This document shows positions 48,187 to 58,157 of a stretch of DNA of 64,000 bases, piece by piece; position 1 is the first letter of the stretch, and each line of letters opens with the position of its first letter. The position numbers and the translations under genes were made by a program. Origin of the DNA: Adineta steineri (taxonomy: Eukaryota; Rotifera; Eurotatoria; Adinetida; Adinetidae); the NCBI GenBank assembly GCA_905250115.1, contig CAJNOI010000251.1, forward strand, positions 41,891 to 105,890, in the 5' to 3' direction. The notes under the pieces are model-generated. The model was given only the letters and a program-made list of their open reading frames with translations. It did no database searches and had not been told where the DNA came from.

Positions 48187-51095
48187 ATGTCAAGCTTCGT
48201 TACATTACCGGTAGAACTTGTCTACCGAATTTTGGACCATCAGAGTGATTTCACTCTGTTGTGCTCTATGCGAAATGTGTGTCAGCGACTCAACCAAATC
48301 ATTAACACCTACGATCGATATCAGGTAAGGCTTTTTCTTATTATACCCGGCTAATGTTCATCCTTACGCTCTGTAAACCTGATAAAAACAGTAGGCAATT
48401 AACTTATCGCGAGATAGACTAATCTATCAATCAATATGTCCTCTACTTATAAGAGGGTTAAGTCTCAAATTGGTGTCCCAACAAATATTCTTTCACATGT
48501 TTCTTCGTTTTTTCACATACTGGTTACTTGATACTGAGTGGAAGTCTTAACAGGTATGAATGAGTGCAGTTGTGAATATGAGTGAAACTAGATTATAAGT
48601 GCTTGAGAGATGGAAGTATCAGGGTGACGTTCGATAAGAAGTTAAAAGCATATAGAGGTATAGGTAAATCGTCACTAAACGTGTTTGAGAGTTACAGAGA
48701 GGAGTTCGATTTTTGTGAAGTCTAGAGTAAAGTGGTGGTGAGTGAAGGTTGACGAGAAGTTAGGCAGATGTACATGAACAGGTGAGCCGTGCCTTTCGAT
48801 CGTAGTGCAGTCGGTTTTTTAAGAAAGTCCCCAATGGAATATTTAGTGGTACTGTAAGGATGAAGAGAATCATTGAAATTACAGTATATGAAGATGCTAT
48901 TTCGTGCACTGAAAGTAATGTAAGCAGCAACGTAGGTAATCTAAGTAAATATTTGCAGGTTGTTTTGTGAATAGATGAAAACTATATACATTGAAATATG
49001 TTCTATTCGCTTGCGAATAGTCGGTATGAGGCAACTGATTATCTAAAAATTGTATCCGAGATGGGCTCTAATATTTTCAAGTGCAAGTAGTATTTCAATC
49101 TGTGTAAAAACCTTCTTAGATAAAAACTCAAAATGATGTGTTCAAATGTAGTTTCCTGCATTGCAAGGATGATTATGTTTGCTTGTTCGTCAAGAGACTT
49201 AACCAAGGAAACTATGTAGTCAGATTTTGACTTATGAGATTGAAAGAAGTTGAATATGTTCAATTGACCTGTCCTTGGGACAGGATTGCTGTAATTTGGC
49301 GGTGACGATGAGTTTGAGATGTGAATACTATATGCATTGTGTACCCACCTAACCCAGCAATATTACTGAATCTGATTCTTCGGCTTTTGGTGCAAGAACC
49401 ACTTCCAATGTTCAGTTCTTCTTGGTCAGTAAAAAATTCACAACAACACTATACTATCCCAAATTCATATCCTCAGAATACCGATGCAGAACGCTACGTA
49501 ATAGCAACTCCATTCCAAAATCCCTCTCATATCTATTTTCAAAAACCGAAAGTGGATAGTCACCAAATTCGCTCTCTCCTACACCCATATCAGAGACGAG
49601 GGAGCACAGCATCTCGGTGGTGCACCACAAAATACTACACTCATATTTATTTACTCTTCACCTATTCAATATAACTATTTGTACTTTCTCTCATAGACAC
49701 TCATCACACTGGACCTCACTAGAAACAAAATCGGAGATGAAGGAGCACAATATCTCGGCGATGCACTACAAAATAACACAGTAATATTGATTCACTATTC
49801 ATCTATCTCACATAACTATTTATACTCTCACATAGACACTCACCACATTGTATCTGGGATCGAACGTAGTCAGAGGTGAAGGAGCTCGACATCTCGGAAA
49901 TGCACTACGAAATAACACAGTAATATTCATTCATTCTTCACCTATCTCACATACCTATTTATACTCTCACATACCTATTTATACTCTCACATAGACACTC
50001 ACCACACTGGATCTCGAGAGGAACACTATCGGAGATGAAGGAGCTCGGTATTTGGGTGATGCACTACGAAATAACACAGTAATATTCGTTCAGTCGTCAT
50101 GTATTCTACATAATCATTTCTACTTTCTCATGCAGGCACTCACAACACTCAACCTCAACAGCAACGAAATCGGAGATGAAGGAGTTCAATATTTGGGTGA
50201 TGCACTACGAATTAACACAGTAATACTTATTCACTCTTCACCTATTTCACATAACTATTTCTCCTTTCTCATATAGACACTCACTACACTGGATCTCTCG
50301 TACAATGACATCGACTATGAAGGAACTCGATATCTCGATGATGCACTACGAATTAACACAGTAATACTAATTCACTCTTCACCTATTCAACATAACTATT
50401 TGTACTTTCTCTCATAGACACTCACCACACTGAACCTCCAGGAGAACGAAATCGGAGATGCAGGAGCACAATATCTCGCCGATGCACTACAAAATAGCAC
50501 AGTAATATTCGTCCACTCGTCATGTATTCCACATAACCATTTCTACTTTCTCATGCAGGCACTCACCATACTGAACCTCCAGGACAACGAAATCGGAGCT
50601 GAAGGAGCACAACATCTCGGTGATGCACTACGAATTAACATCGTAACATTTATTCACTCTTGATCTATTTCACATAACTATTTGTACTTTCTCATATAGA
50701 CGCTCACCACACTGGATCTCGAGAGGAACACTATCGGGGATGAAGGAGCTCGGTATTTGGGTGATGCACTACGAAATAACACAGTAATATTCGTTCAGTC
50801 GTCATGTATTCTACATAATCATTTCTACTTTCTCATATAGACACTCACCACACTGGATCTCACCAAAAACAAAATTGGACATGGGGGAGCACAATATCTC
50901 GGCGATGCACTACGAATTAACACAGTAATATTAATTTACTCTTGATCTATTTCACATAACTATTTCTACTCTCTCATATAGACACTCACCACACTGGATC
51001 TCACTAGAAACAAAATTGGAGATGAAGGAGCACAGCATTTTGATGATGCACGACGAAATAAAAGGGTGGTATTTGAAGGATGTATGCGGGTGTAA
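48187..51095 (+). CDS. F-box/LRR protein with one repeat per exon
   Basis: Exon 48187-48324 encodes an F-box (FVTLPVELVYRILDH, then LLCSMRNVCQRLNQII). Nine exons of exactly 84 nt follow (starts 49697, 49836, 49995, 50136, 50277, 50418, 50559, 50700, 50841) and a last exon 50982-51095. All are phase 0, giving 335 aa. Each 84-nt exon is one 28-residue ribonuclease-inhibitor-type LRR (TLTTLDLxxNxIGDEGAQYL, then GDALRNNT). Such proteins usually recruit substrates to SCF ubiquitin ligases. The first intron is 1.37 kb and contains a decayed LRR unit around 49560-49625 with lost splice sites. The other introns (52-75 bp) are also alike. Confidence 0.75.
49560..49640 (+). pseudogene. Decayed LRR exon inside intron 1
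   Basis: CACCAAATTCGCTCTCTCCTACACC and GAGACGAGGGAGCACAGCATCTC... resemble the 84-nt LRR exons, but acceptor and donor are degraded (ACTCATATT in place of AGTAATATT). Confidence 0.6.
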
Positions 51096-52288
51096 AATCA
51101 ATTAGAAACAAATTAGTCTATGTTGTAGCGAATGGACAAGTTTTATTTAGTAGTGTGAACTTTTGCTTTTCAGTAATCGAGTTGTATGCATAATATTGAT
51201 TTTGTTTTAAGATGTGCTTCTAAAATAATTAATTAAATGCTGAATTTATTTTGCGGACGTGTATTGCCTTATTTATTTAAGTTGAAGCCTTCATTAAAAC
51301 TGCTCAAATGATAGGAAAGGTTAAAGTGTAAAAGAAGAAGTGAAAACAAAACTAAAATGAAACGGAAGCAATGGAGTATTAAGTAGAAAATCAGAAGAAT
51401 GATCAGGTTTTAATAGAATGAGTAAGTCGTGAGTTCTAATTTTATTTCTTGATCACCTTTAGTTTGTCGCAAAGAAAGTCGATGTTAGGTGTCTTGCTTA
51501 TTCTATATTTGTTAGTATTCAGTAATTTTTTCAATAGCAAGATCATCTGGTTAAAAGTCTGATGCCAGTTTTGTTATTGTGAAAGATTTTTGGATCAAGT
51601 GAATTATTCTCAGGATAGTTTGTCATTATTAGCATTAAATAGTTGATTAAGTCTAAATAAATGTAGATCATGTTTATACTACTTATTTGTTGTTGTTGAA
51701 TCTAAACATAGAGAAGACAATTAATCTATAACTAAACGATTTGTGCAATATAGGTAGATAGTAAAATCTTGGTTGTACTAGGTTCTTTATTATTCCTACA
51801 TATCATTAATGTATGTTTTGATTATGGAAATGGAAATTCTATTGCTCAGATCACCATCTTTTACTGAAAGGAATTCAATCGAAGAGAAGTATTTAGAATT
51901 CAAAACAAGAGTCATCAACCGTACGAGTCATACTGTTAGGAAAGCATTAACAAAAGCAAAAATTGTTGTTGGTACTTCAAGTCGTACCGATAAAGCCACA
52001 TACACATCTCATTCAAGTGCTAATTCCGTTTGTTTTTGTAAAATAGGTCTACAGATACCACTTCACATGGACTTTTTTGACAATGTATAATTTAAGTTCT
52101 ATATGGGGATGGACTTATTACAGTACAAAGTGTTAGTGGAACAACTAAATCAATTTGCTATAGGTTAGTAAAACAACTCGTAGTCGATACGGTTATATGC
52201 GAAGAGAATTGTTATGAAGATTGAAACAACAAATATATCTGCATCTCTCTTCCTGTATTTTGAAATGGTAGTTGATGGCTAGCTGTTT
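51096..52288. other. Intergenic, nothing convincing
   Basis: An open frame at 51809-52090 (93 aa) lacks recognisable features. Confidence 0.4.
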
Positions 52289-52362
52289 GAGGGTGGGTGT
52301 AAATGTATTGTATCAGTAATACACACATCCACACTCACATCCACGCCCTCACACACACCCTA
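52289..52362. repeat. Telomere-like palindrome 19
   Basis: TTTGAGGGTGGGTGT arm. The right side has CATCCACACTCACATCCACGCCCTC. Confidence 0.75.
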
Positions 52363-53077
52363 GTTTTTCACTTATTTCAATAGCCATTCGAAATGAGCTA
52401 ATATGAAAAATTGAACTTTTCAAATAGATTTTCACAAGATCGGAACATTCAAATTATTTATATAGTTAGACTTCGACGTTCTCCACAAGAGCACAAAATC
52501 TTGCTATTTGATTGATCAGATGCATCAATTCTACTGAATATTTCAATTGTAGATTTACGACCTATATATAAATAATAAAGTAATATCTTTTACTCTTTCA
52601 AATGATTTAAACACAAAACTTACTAGAGTGAAATTGTTTAAATCGGATGATTTGAAAAAATTCTAATAGCTTCTGAATTTTGGATGTATTATTTATATGT
52701 GACTTAATGTTCTTTTTGCGGAATAAATCGTTTCGTTTGTTTTCTAAACTTACAATATTTATATTTTTTTCCAACTACGCATTTTATTATGAAAGAATGT
52801 TTACATATTTAAAAGAAGACATTCGAGTTACACGACACAAGAAACGTTATTGCAAAGAAAGAGAGTAAGAATTCATATAAAATCAAATAGATTTAAATGC
52901 TGTGCAATTGAACATTGCTGATACAGAACTGTATTCTTCCTAGTGGGAGTCAAATTTTCTTCGAAAAACAGAAGAATCCGATAAAATAGAACTAATTATG
53001 TCGTTTGTCTAAATGTATTTTGTCGATAGTCAAATCGCCGAAAATTTTTGTTAGACAGAATATTTCGTCGTTGATTT

Positions 53078-53150
53078 GTGAGGGTGAGATATCGTTCAGC
53101 TGTGGAAGAATAAAACTGCGCACGTCGACATCTATTCACATCCTTTCAAT
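53078..53150. repeat. Telomere-like palindrome 20, degenerate
   Basis: TGTGAGGGTGAGAT and TATTCACATCCTTTC ends. Confidence 0.45.
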
Positions 53151-53235
53151 ATTTCATTGACGTTTTTGTTCAATAAAATAGGAACTGCAATAATGAAATT
53201 TTTAAAACTGTATTTCATTTGCATAAAGTTCTAAA

Positions 53236-53317
53236 CGGGGGTTTGTGGGTGTGGGTGTGTGTCACTTTATAAAAACTACAATTCATCCATTCCACATCCA
53301 CATCCACATCGTCAAGA
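53236..53317. repeat. Telomere-like palindrome 21
   Basis: GGGGGTTTGTGGGTGTGGGTGT arm and CCACATCCACATCCACATCGTCAAG arm, about 60 bp before the start codon of the two-exon Cys-rich gene. Confidence 0.75.
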
Positions 53318-53374
53318 AAACATTTCTTCGATACAAAGACAAAAGAATCACTAAGAGCTTCTTTGACGACCGCA

Positions 53375-53725
53375 ATGACTGAAAGTAAGTTTATATGATT
53401 CAATTCAATTCTGTTTCATGTCGTTGAACGTGTACCTTTAGATCTTTCTCAAGCAAAAACGTCCCAAAACTTCTCATTACAGAAACATTATGTTTGTCGA
53501 TTTATTACCTGTGATAATCGATGTAGCGGAAGCCATGATAATAGTTGTGGTGCTCCTATTGTATATGGTTATTCCAGTCGACTTTATGGTTACCGAGTGT
53601 ATCGTCGTTATGGTCTTCACAAAGGTCAATGCGGCACATGTCTTTCTAACTGCAGTGATAATGATCATCACTATAAATGTATGAGATGTGGACATGTTTC
53701 CTGCTATAACTGCTGTTTTAAATGA
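53375..53725 (+). CDS. Two-exon Cys-rich protein
   Basis: Exon 1 (53375-53384) encodes only MTE plus one base. A 57-bp intron (GTAAGT...CCTTTAG) follows, then exon 2 (53442-53725); product 97 aa. It begins MTENLSQAKTSQNFSLQKHY and carries 12 Cys, including CRFITCDNRC, CGTCLSNC and, at the end, CMRCGHVSCYNCCFK. The final C-x2-C-x4-C-x2-CC resembles a zinc knuckle or RING-like half. The middle is Tyr/Arg/Gly-rich. Function unknown. An overlapping frame with 64 codons in another phase lacks these features. Confidence 0.65.
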
Positions 53726-53825
53726 CTGTAATTATTTTCAAATAAAATATTGTTTTTCTTTGATGAATGGCTAGGCTTAATCATTCCAGGTTACACTAAT
53801 ATATTAACAACTTTTAACGAATGGA

Positions 53826-54059
53826 TGGGTAGATGTGGGCGTGTATTCTTCTCATTCATTAAACAGTGGCGGATCCAGGGATTTTCGAAGGGGGGTGCGG
53901 TTGAGCAAAGGGGGGTGCGGATACGATATAAACTCAATATTTCTGCGGAAAACTGCTAAAAGTTAGCATAAAATTGGCTTTAAAGGGGGGTGCGGCCGCA
54001 CCCTCCGCACCCCCCCCCCTGGATCCGCCCCTGTCATTAAACACATCCACACCCTCAAG
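53826..54059. repeat. Telomere-like palindrome 22, interrupted
   Basis: Left arm ATGGGTAGATGTGGGCGTGT at 53826-53845. The right arm ACACATCCACACCCTCAAG lies after the inserted MITE, at 54041-54059. Confidence 0.8.
53864..54033. mobile_element. hAT-type MITE, 170 bp
   Basis: Ends CAGTGGCGGATCCAGGG and CCTGGATCCGCCCCTG are inverted. TCATTAAA is repeated directly outside both ends (53856-53863 and 54034-54041), an 8-bp target duplication as made by hAT transposases. The interior has three AAGGGGGGTGCGG copies. No coding capacity. Confidence 0.9.
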
Positions 54060-54157
54060 ATATTTATCATAGTCATCAATTATGCAATGTATTTATTGAT
54101 ATGAATATAAAAGAAAAAACAAAATGGAAATATGTTTCTTTGAAAGTCGTAGCAGGT

Positions 54158-54478
54158 TTATAATTTTTCGAGAACACCAATAATACTTTTAGCACATTTG
54201 TTTGGGCAACAATATTTCTGGCCAGTTTCGCTAAATCTGCAGATGCCACCATTTTTCTCGCATGTATTTTCCTCGTTGTTACAAGAAATATTCAAAGCTT
54301 CACCAGACTCACACGGATTGCATTGACAGTTGTGACAACCATTGCTGTCTGGAATAACATAACCATATTTACAATATCTCTTACAAAACAGATCTTGGCA
54401 TGATCCTGGTTTTTCTGTTTGTCCAGCAATCAAGATGCTACTATAAAGTAATACAACGTATAGAAGGAGTAGTTTCAT
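54158..54478 (-). CDS. Secreted antistasin/WAP-like protease inhibitor
   Basis: 106 aa, one exon. Residues 1-19 are a clear signal peptide (LLLLYVVLLYSSILIAG). Then CQDLFCKRYCKYGYVIPDSNGCHNCQC fits an antistasin-type domain (Cys spacing with G-Y/F, D and GC-x2-C-x-C). A second Cys-rich part, PCESGEALNIS...CEKNGGICRF...QKYCCPNKC, is WAP-like with the CC-x-x-x-C ending. Such domains inhibit serine proteases. The role here (digestion, defence or matrix) cannot be told. Confidence 0.75.
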   Translation of the reverse strand: MKLLLLYVVLLYSSILIAGQTEKPGSCQDLFCKRYCKYGYVIPDSNGCHNCQCNPCESGEALNISCNNEENTCEKNGGICRFSETGQKYCCPNKCAKSIIGVLEKL

Positions 54479-54599
54479 CGTGTATAGTGAAAGAGTGTGT
54501 GTGTGATTCTAAAATGAGATTCCGTTTTATACGAAGCTGTTATTTTTTTTCTTTTACTTCCTTTCTTTCTTAATGCTAGTATTGAAGTGTGGTTTCGTT

Positions 54600-54915
54600 C
54601 TAATCCCATGTATTAAAAAACGTGAAACCCCTGATTTTCATCGATTTTTCGATGATGAAAAATCGATTAAAATTTAAAAAATCGATTAGAATATATCATT
54701 TTTCACAGTTTAATCGATCGAAATCCATTTTCAGTTTAAAAACCTTTGAAATCGGTTATTTTTTGTGGCTTAATAGATTTTAACTGATTAAAACTAAAAT
54801 GATCCGATAAAATCAAAAACTTGCTTATATTTAATCAGAAAATGCGGCATTTAATCGATTTTTCCCTTTTCTCACAGAAGAACCGAGTTTAATCATATTT
54901 TTGATCGTTTTTTTT
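54600..54915. repeat. AATCGATT-rich stretch
   Basis: More than ten AATCGA/TCGATT motifs in about 300 bp, giving many small inverted repeats; possibly a decayed element. Confidence 0.5.
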
Positions 54916-55255
54916 ACATGGAATGGTAAGCAGACCACTTATGAAAAATATTCAAGAAGTAGAAAAAACATTTATTATAGAATAAATTATATTTTACAGA
55001 TCGATCTGATGGTGCAGAAAATTGCATTGAATTAATCATGTATAAATATATAAACTAATGTGCGGGTCGACAGCGACGATAGAAGTTGTGACTACAAAGT
55101 TTCAGTGAGAGTGACTAATTCGTTTGATAATGTTTACTAATTATGAAAATCATCAAGAAAATCTCAATAGTAATGCATTAAATCAGCTTAAGTTCTACGT
55201 CGACAGACAGTTATTTCATTTTTGGTAAGATATCCTACTTTATCTGTACCAATAA

Positions 55256-55306
55256 GGGTGTGGGTGGGTCGGTGAATCTTCTTCAATCCCTATATTCACA
55301 CCCTCT
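55256..55306. repeat. Telomere-like palindrome 23
   Basis: AAGGGTGTGGGTGGGT arm, then ATTCACACCCTCTT. Confidence 0.7.
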
Positions 55307-55711
55307 TTTTGGTTTATAGTTATAGTTGTTATTTCGAATGAATGAATTTAGAATTATGAACGACTTCATCAGCATCTTTTTAGTAATTTTCCTTTGCATA
55401 CAAAAATAATCACAAGCAATATATGTGAAAAAGAAAACAGAACTGTGACCATTTGTAATTAACATTTTTTTTATTTTTATTTTTAATTCGAACGGCAGTC
55501 AAAAGAATAAGAAGCAAAGCAAGTAACAACGAAAAAGTCATGTTTGTATAATTGATGGCGTACATGAGTGAATGAATCATATCGAAGTGATATAATGTGT
55601 ATATATTTCTTATTTTTCTATGCATTTATAAATATTCATATCTTATGTGAAATAAGAATATTGTCATTATTTAAAAAATAAAAAGTCTTGTTTAAACACA
55701 AAAGCGAACAC

Positions 55712-55797
55712 ATCTTGAGGGTGGGTGGGTGTGGGTATGGATATGAATGAATGTGCATACTAGACTGAGTGTGACTATCGAGATAGACCCACATCTT
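55712..55797. repeat. Telomere-like palindrome 24
   Basis: ATCTTGAGGGTGGGTGGGTGT arm with a weak right arm (GACCCACATCTTT). Confidence 0.7.
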
Positions 55798-56248
55798 TTA
55801 TAGAAGCCCGCTCGGAGTCAGAGTTTCTGTGTGGGTTCCGTTTTTTTGCCAGATTGCAGAATCTACAAAAATGTTGTATAAGACAACTTATTTGAAATTG
55901 GTTTTATATTTCATGCGTTTGTTTCTATAGTAAGAGCACTTATTTTTTATTAGTACTTCAGATAGTACGCTTCCATTAATGTTTCGCATTTTTTGTGTTC
56001 TTTGCATACATTTCCATATCATTCAAGAGGAATTAGAAATGCAAAAAATCGATCAATCAAGAAAATATCAAATAACTGATACATAATTAAATTGCTTTTT
56101 AAGTGTTACCTATGTCTTCAATAAGAGAATAAAATATTGACTAATCATTTACATATTTATTTACCTAAATAGAGTCTCAAGTTTATTAACTGCTGTTATT
56201 TTTTTGCTTACACTCCTGCTTCTACAATTGTAAAAGAACTTCCAGAAT

Positions 56249-56870
56249 ATGGAACTAAAACGTCGATTTATCATCATTATTTTGCTGCAAACATTAGGAC
56301 CCAATATAGTTTGGAGTGTTCCAGTCAGCACCCAAAACACGACTCGTCCGTCATTACAAGCAAGAGATAATTTCGGCTGCGATTGGCTTCCTAATTTTGT
56401 AAGTTGTAGTAGCAAGGGTGCTTGCTGCGATATGCATGATCAATGCTATGCAACTCAAACACCTAAGTGTACATTTACATCATGGGGTGTTACAGGTGAG
56501 TGTGTAACTTCTTTTGGTATATGAACATAAAGATGTAAAAGTATTAGGCAAACAACTGATAACATATATGATGATTTAGTCAAATTCATTCCATCTTTAA
56601 TAGATTATTTATTTTATAGATGATACGATCTCTATAATCGACAACGCAATAGCTACCATGGAGACGGCCAAGCAGTCTTTTCAACAGATAGGTAAAACCG
56701 ATTACGCAGCAACCGCAGCGGCCAATGAAGAAATTCTTATAAAACAAAAAAACCAATGGATTGCATGTCGACAGTGTAATAGAGTTACTATGTCTTGTAT
56801 GGCGAAATCCAATCCCGGCGTTAGTACATGCTGTACGGATGGAACTTGTGGACTGCCACGAACCAAATAG
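56249..56870 (+). CDS. Secreted phospholipase-A2-like protein, 2 exons
   Basis: Exons 56249-56495 and 56620-56870 (124-bp intron, phase 1) give 165 aa. Residues 1-23 are a signal peptide. The motif GACCDMHDQCY has the Cys-Cys-x-x-His-Asp-x-Cys signature of phospholipase A2, with candidate catalytic His63-Asp64. The Ca2+ loop before it (CDWLPNFVSCSSKG) is unlike the standard YGCxCGxGG loop. The C-terminal exon has a helical part and Cys pairs (CRQCNRVTMSC, STCCTDGTC). It would hydrolyse phospholipids outside the cell if active. It looks like a divergent PLA2, not a specific known group. Confidence 0.65.
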
Positions 56871-57007
56871 AAACTATCGCATGTCTTAAGAGGGAACCAT
56901 TCAAAGTGTTAATCGTAAATTCAAACGAGACTTATCCCACTCAATAGAGTTCGACGAACCAATCGTACCAGTAATAAGCGTTTTTCCGATCGTATTTCTT
57001 TGAGAGC

Positions 57008-57180
57008 ATAAGGGTGTGTGTGTGGCTGAGTGTGAGAGTGCGGATGTGAGTGTGTGGGTTAGTGGGTTTGTGACTCTGTATGACTGTGCGGGTGTGTGGA
57101 GGAGGGATGTAGGTGTTGGTGTTGGTGTGTTTCTTTAGATCACCTCTCGCCCGCACCCAGACCCATCCACACACTCCCAA
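57008..57180. repeat. Telomere-like palindrome 25, long
   Basis: About 120 bp of G-rich units (AAGGGTGTGTGTGTGG at the start), a short spacer, then CGCCCGCACCCAGACCCATCC. Confidence 0.75.
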
Positions 57181-58157
57181 GTGAAAAGTGAATGCACACT
57201 TGAAAATGTTTCCTTGTTAGTATTTCTATTTCGTTGCCAAAATTCATTATAAAGACAAGATCGTCGATCATTTTTCTTTGCATATAAAAAAATCATTTTC
57301 TTTCGGCTCATAACCTTACGAGTTACTATTGGCATTATATTTTCTATCAAATATAACGATTTACACAAAATGTTTGTTGAGAAGAGTAAACTAGGACTCT
57401 CATGTTTTTCTTCGCTTCGTGTTTCTATCTAAAATCATTATATATCTTATTCATCGATGCTGCTATTCTATACAATACAAAATTTATCTCATAATTGTTT
57501 TTCTCCTTCATGCATATTTGTAAGTTGTAAACCGATCCAAAATGTCATGTTTCTTCCTCAAATGAAATAATAATCTATTGTGCGATTTCAATTATATTTT
57601 GAAGGTTAAAAAAATGAATAAAACGAATTTGGATTTGGTCCTTATCAAAGATGATATTAAATGTAAAGGAACTCACTTTCTCGAGTGTATATAAAAAACA
57701 AGCAAATAATTGAAGACACACACAGATAATGTATGTTTAACAGTCGACTAATTGTTGTATTGCTTGTAAAAAGTTTTATTTGAACCTAAGTGCTGCATGC
57801 GAGATTAGAAGTTGTTAGGTAAACTTCATTTTTTCTTACACATTTTATATACCATATGAATCAAAAGTAAATTGAATGTCATAGAGGAGACATTACCTAC
57901 ATATGTAAACATTGATTTTTCTCATATGACACCTACATTTCGATCCGCATTCATGCATACACACATCTCTCATGTATCCATAATCAGAGTGACTATGGAC
58001 ATTAAATGTGATCAAACCACCATGCGAGAGACCGTATCCACTATGGGATAGAAGATATTCTAGGAAGTTTTTTTCAGTGATTTATAAACAAATATACAGC
58101 ATAGATATAGGAAAGGAATTTTTAACTATCATAATAGATTTTTCTTTTTCAGACTAA
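57181..58157. other. Intergenic, nothing recognised
   Basis: AT-rich. It presumably includes the promoter of the gene at 58158, and a T-rich acceptor-like stretch (TTTTTCTTTTTCAG) ends at 58152, hinting at a 5' untranslated exon. Confidence 0.4.

Larger units (their letters stand above)
54916..56248. other. Intergenic with two palindromes
   Basis: Apart from the telomere-like repeats at 55256 and 55712, no gene is seen. Minus-strand frames at 55283 and 55410 are hydrophobic AT-rich reads. Confidence 0.4.

Noticed and set aside
51809-52090. 93-aa frame
   Set aside because: No recognisable feature and no clear splice partner.
53490-53684. 64-aa hydrophobic plus frame and 72-aa minus frame
   Set aside because: Shadows of the Cys-rich exon 53442-53725.
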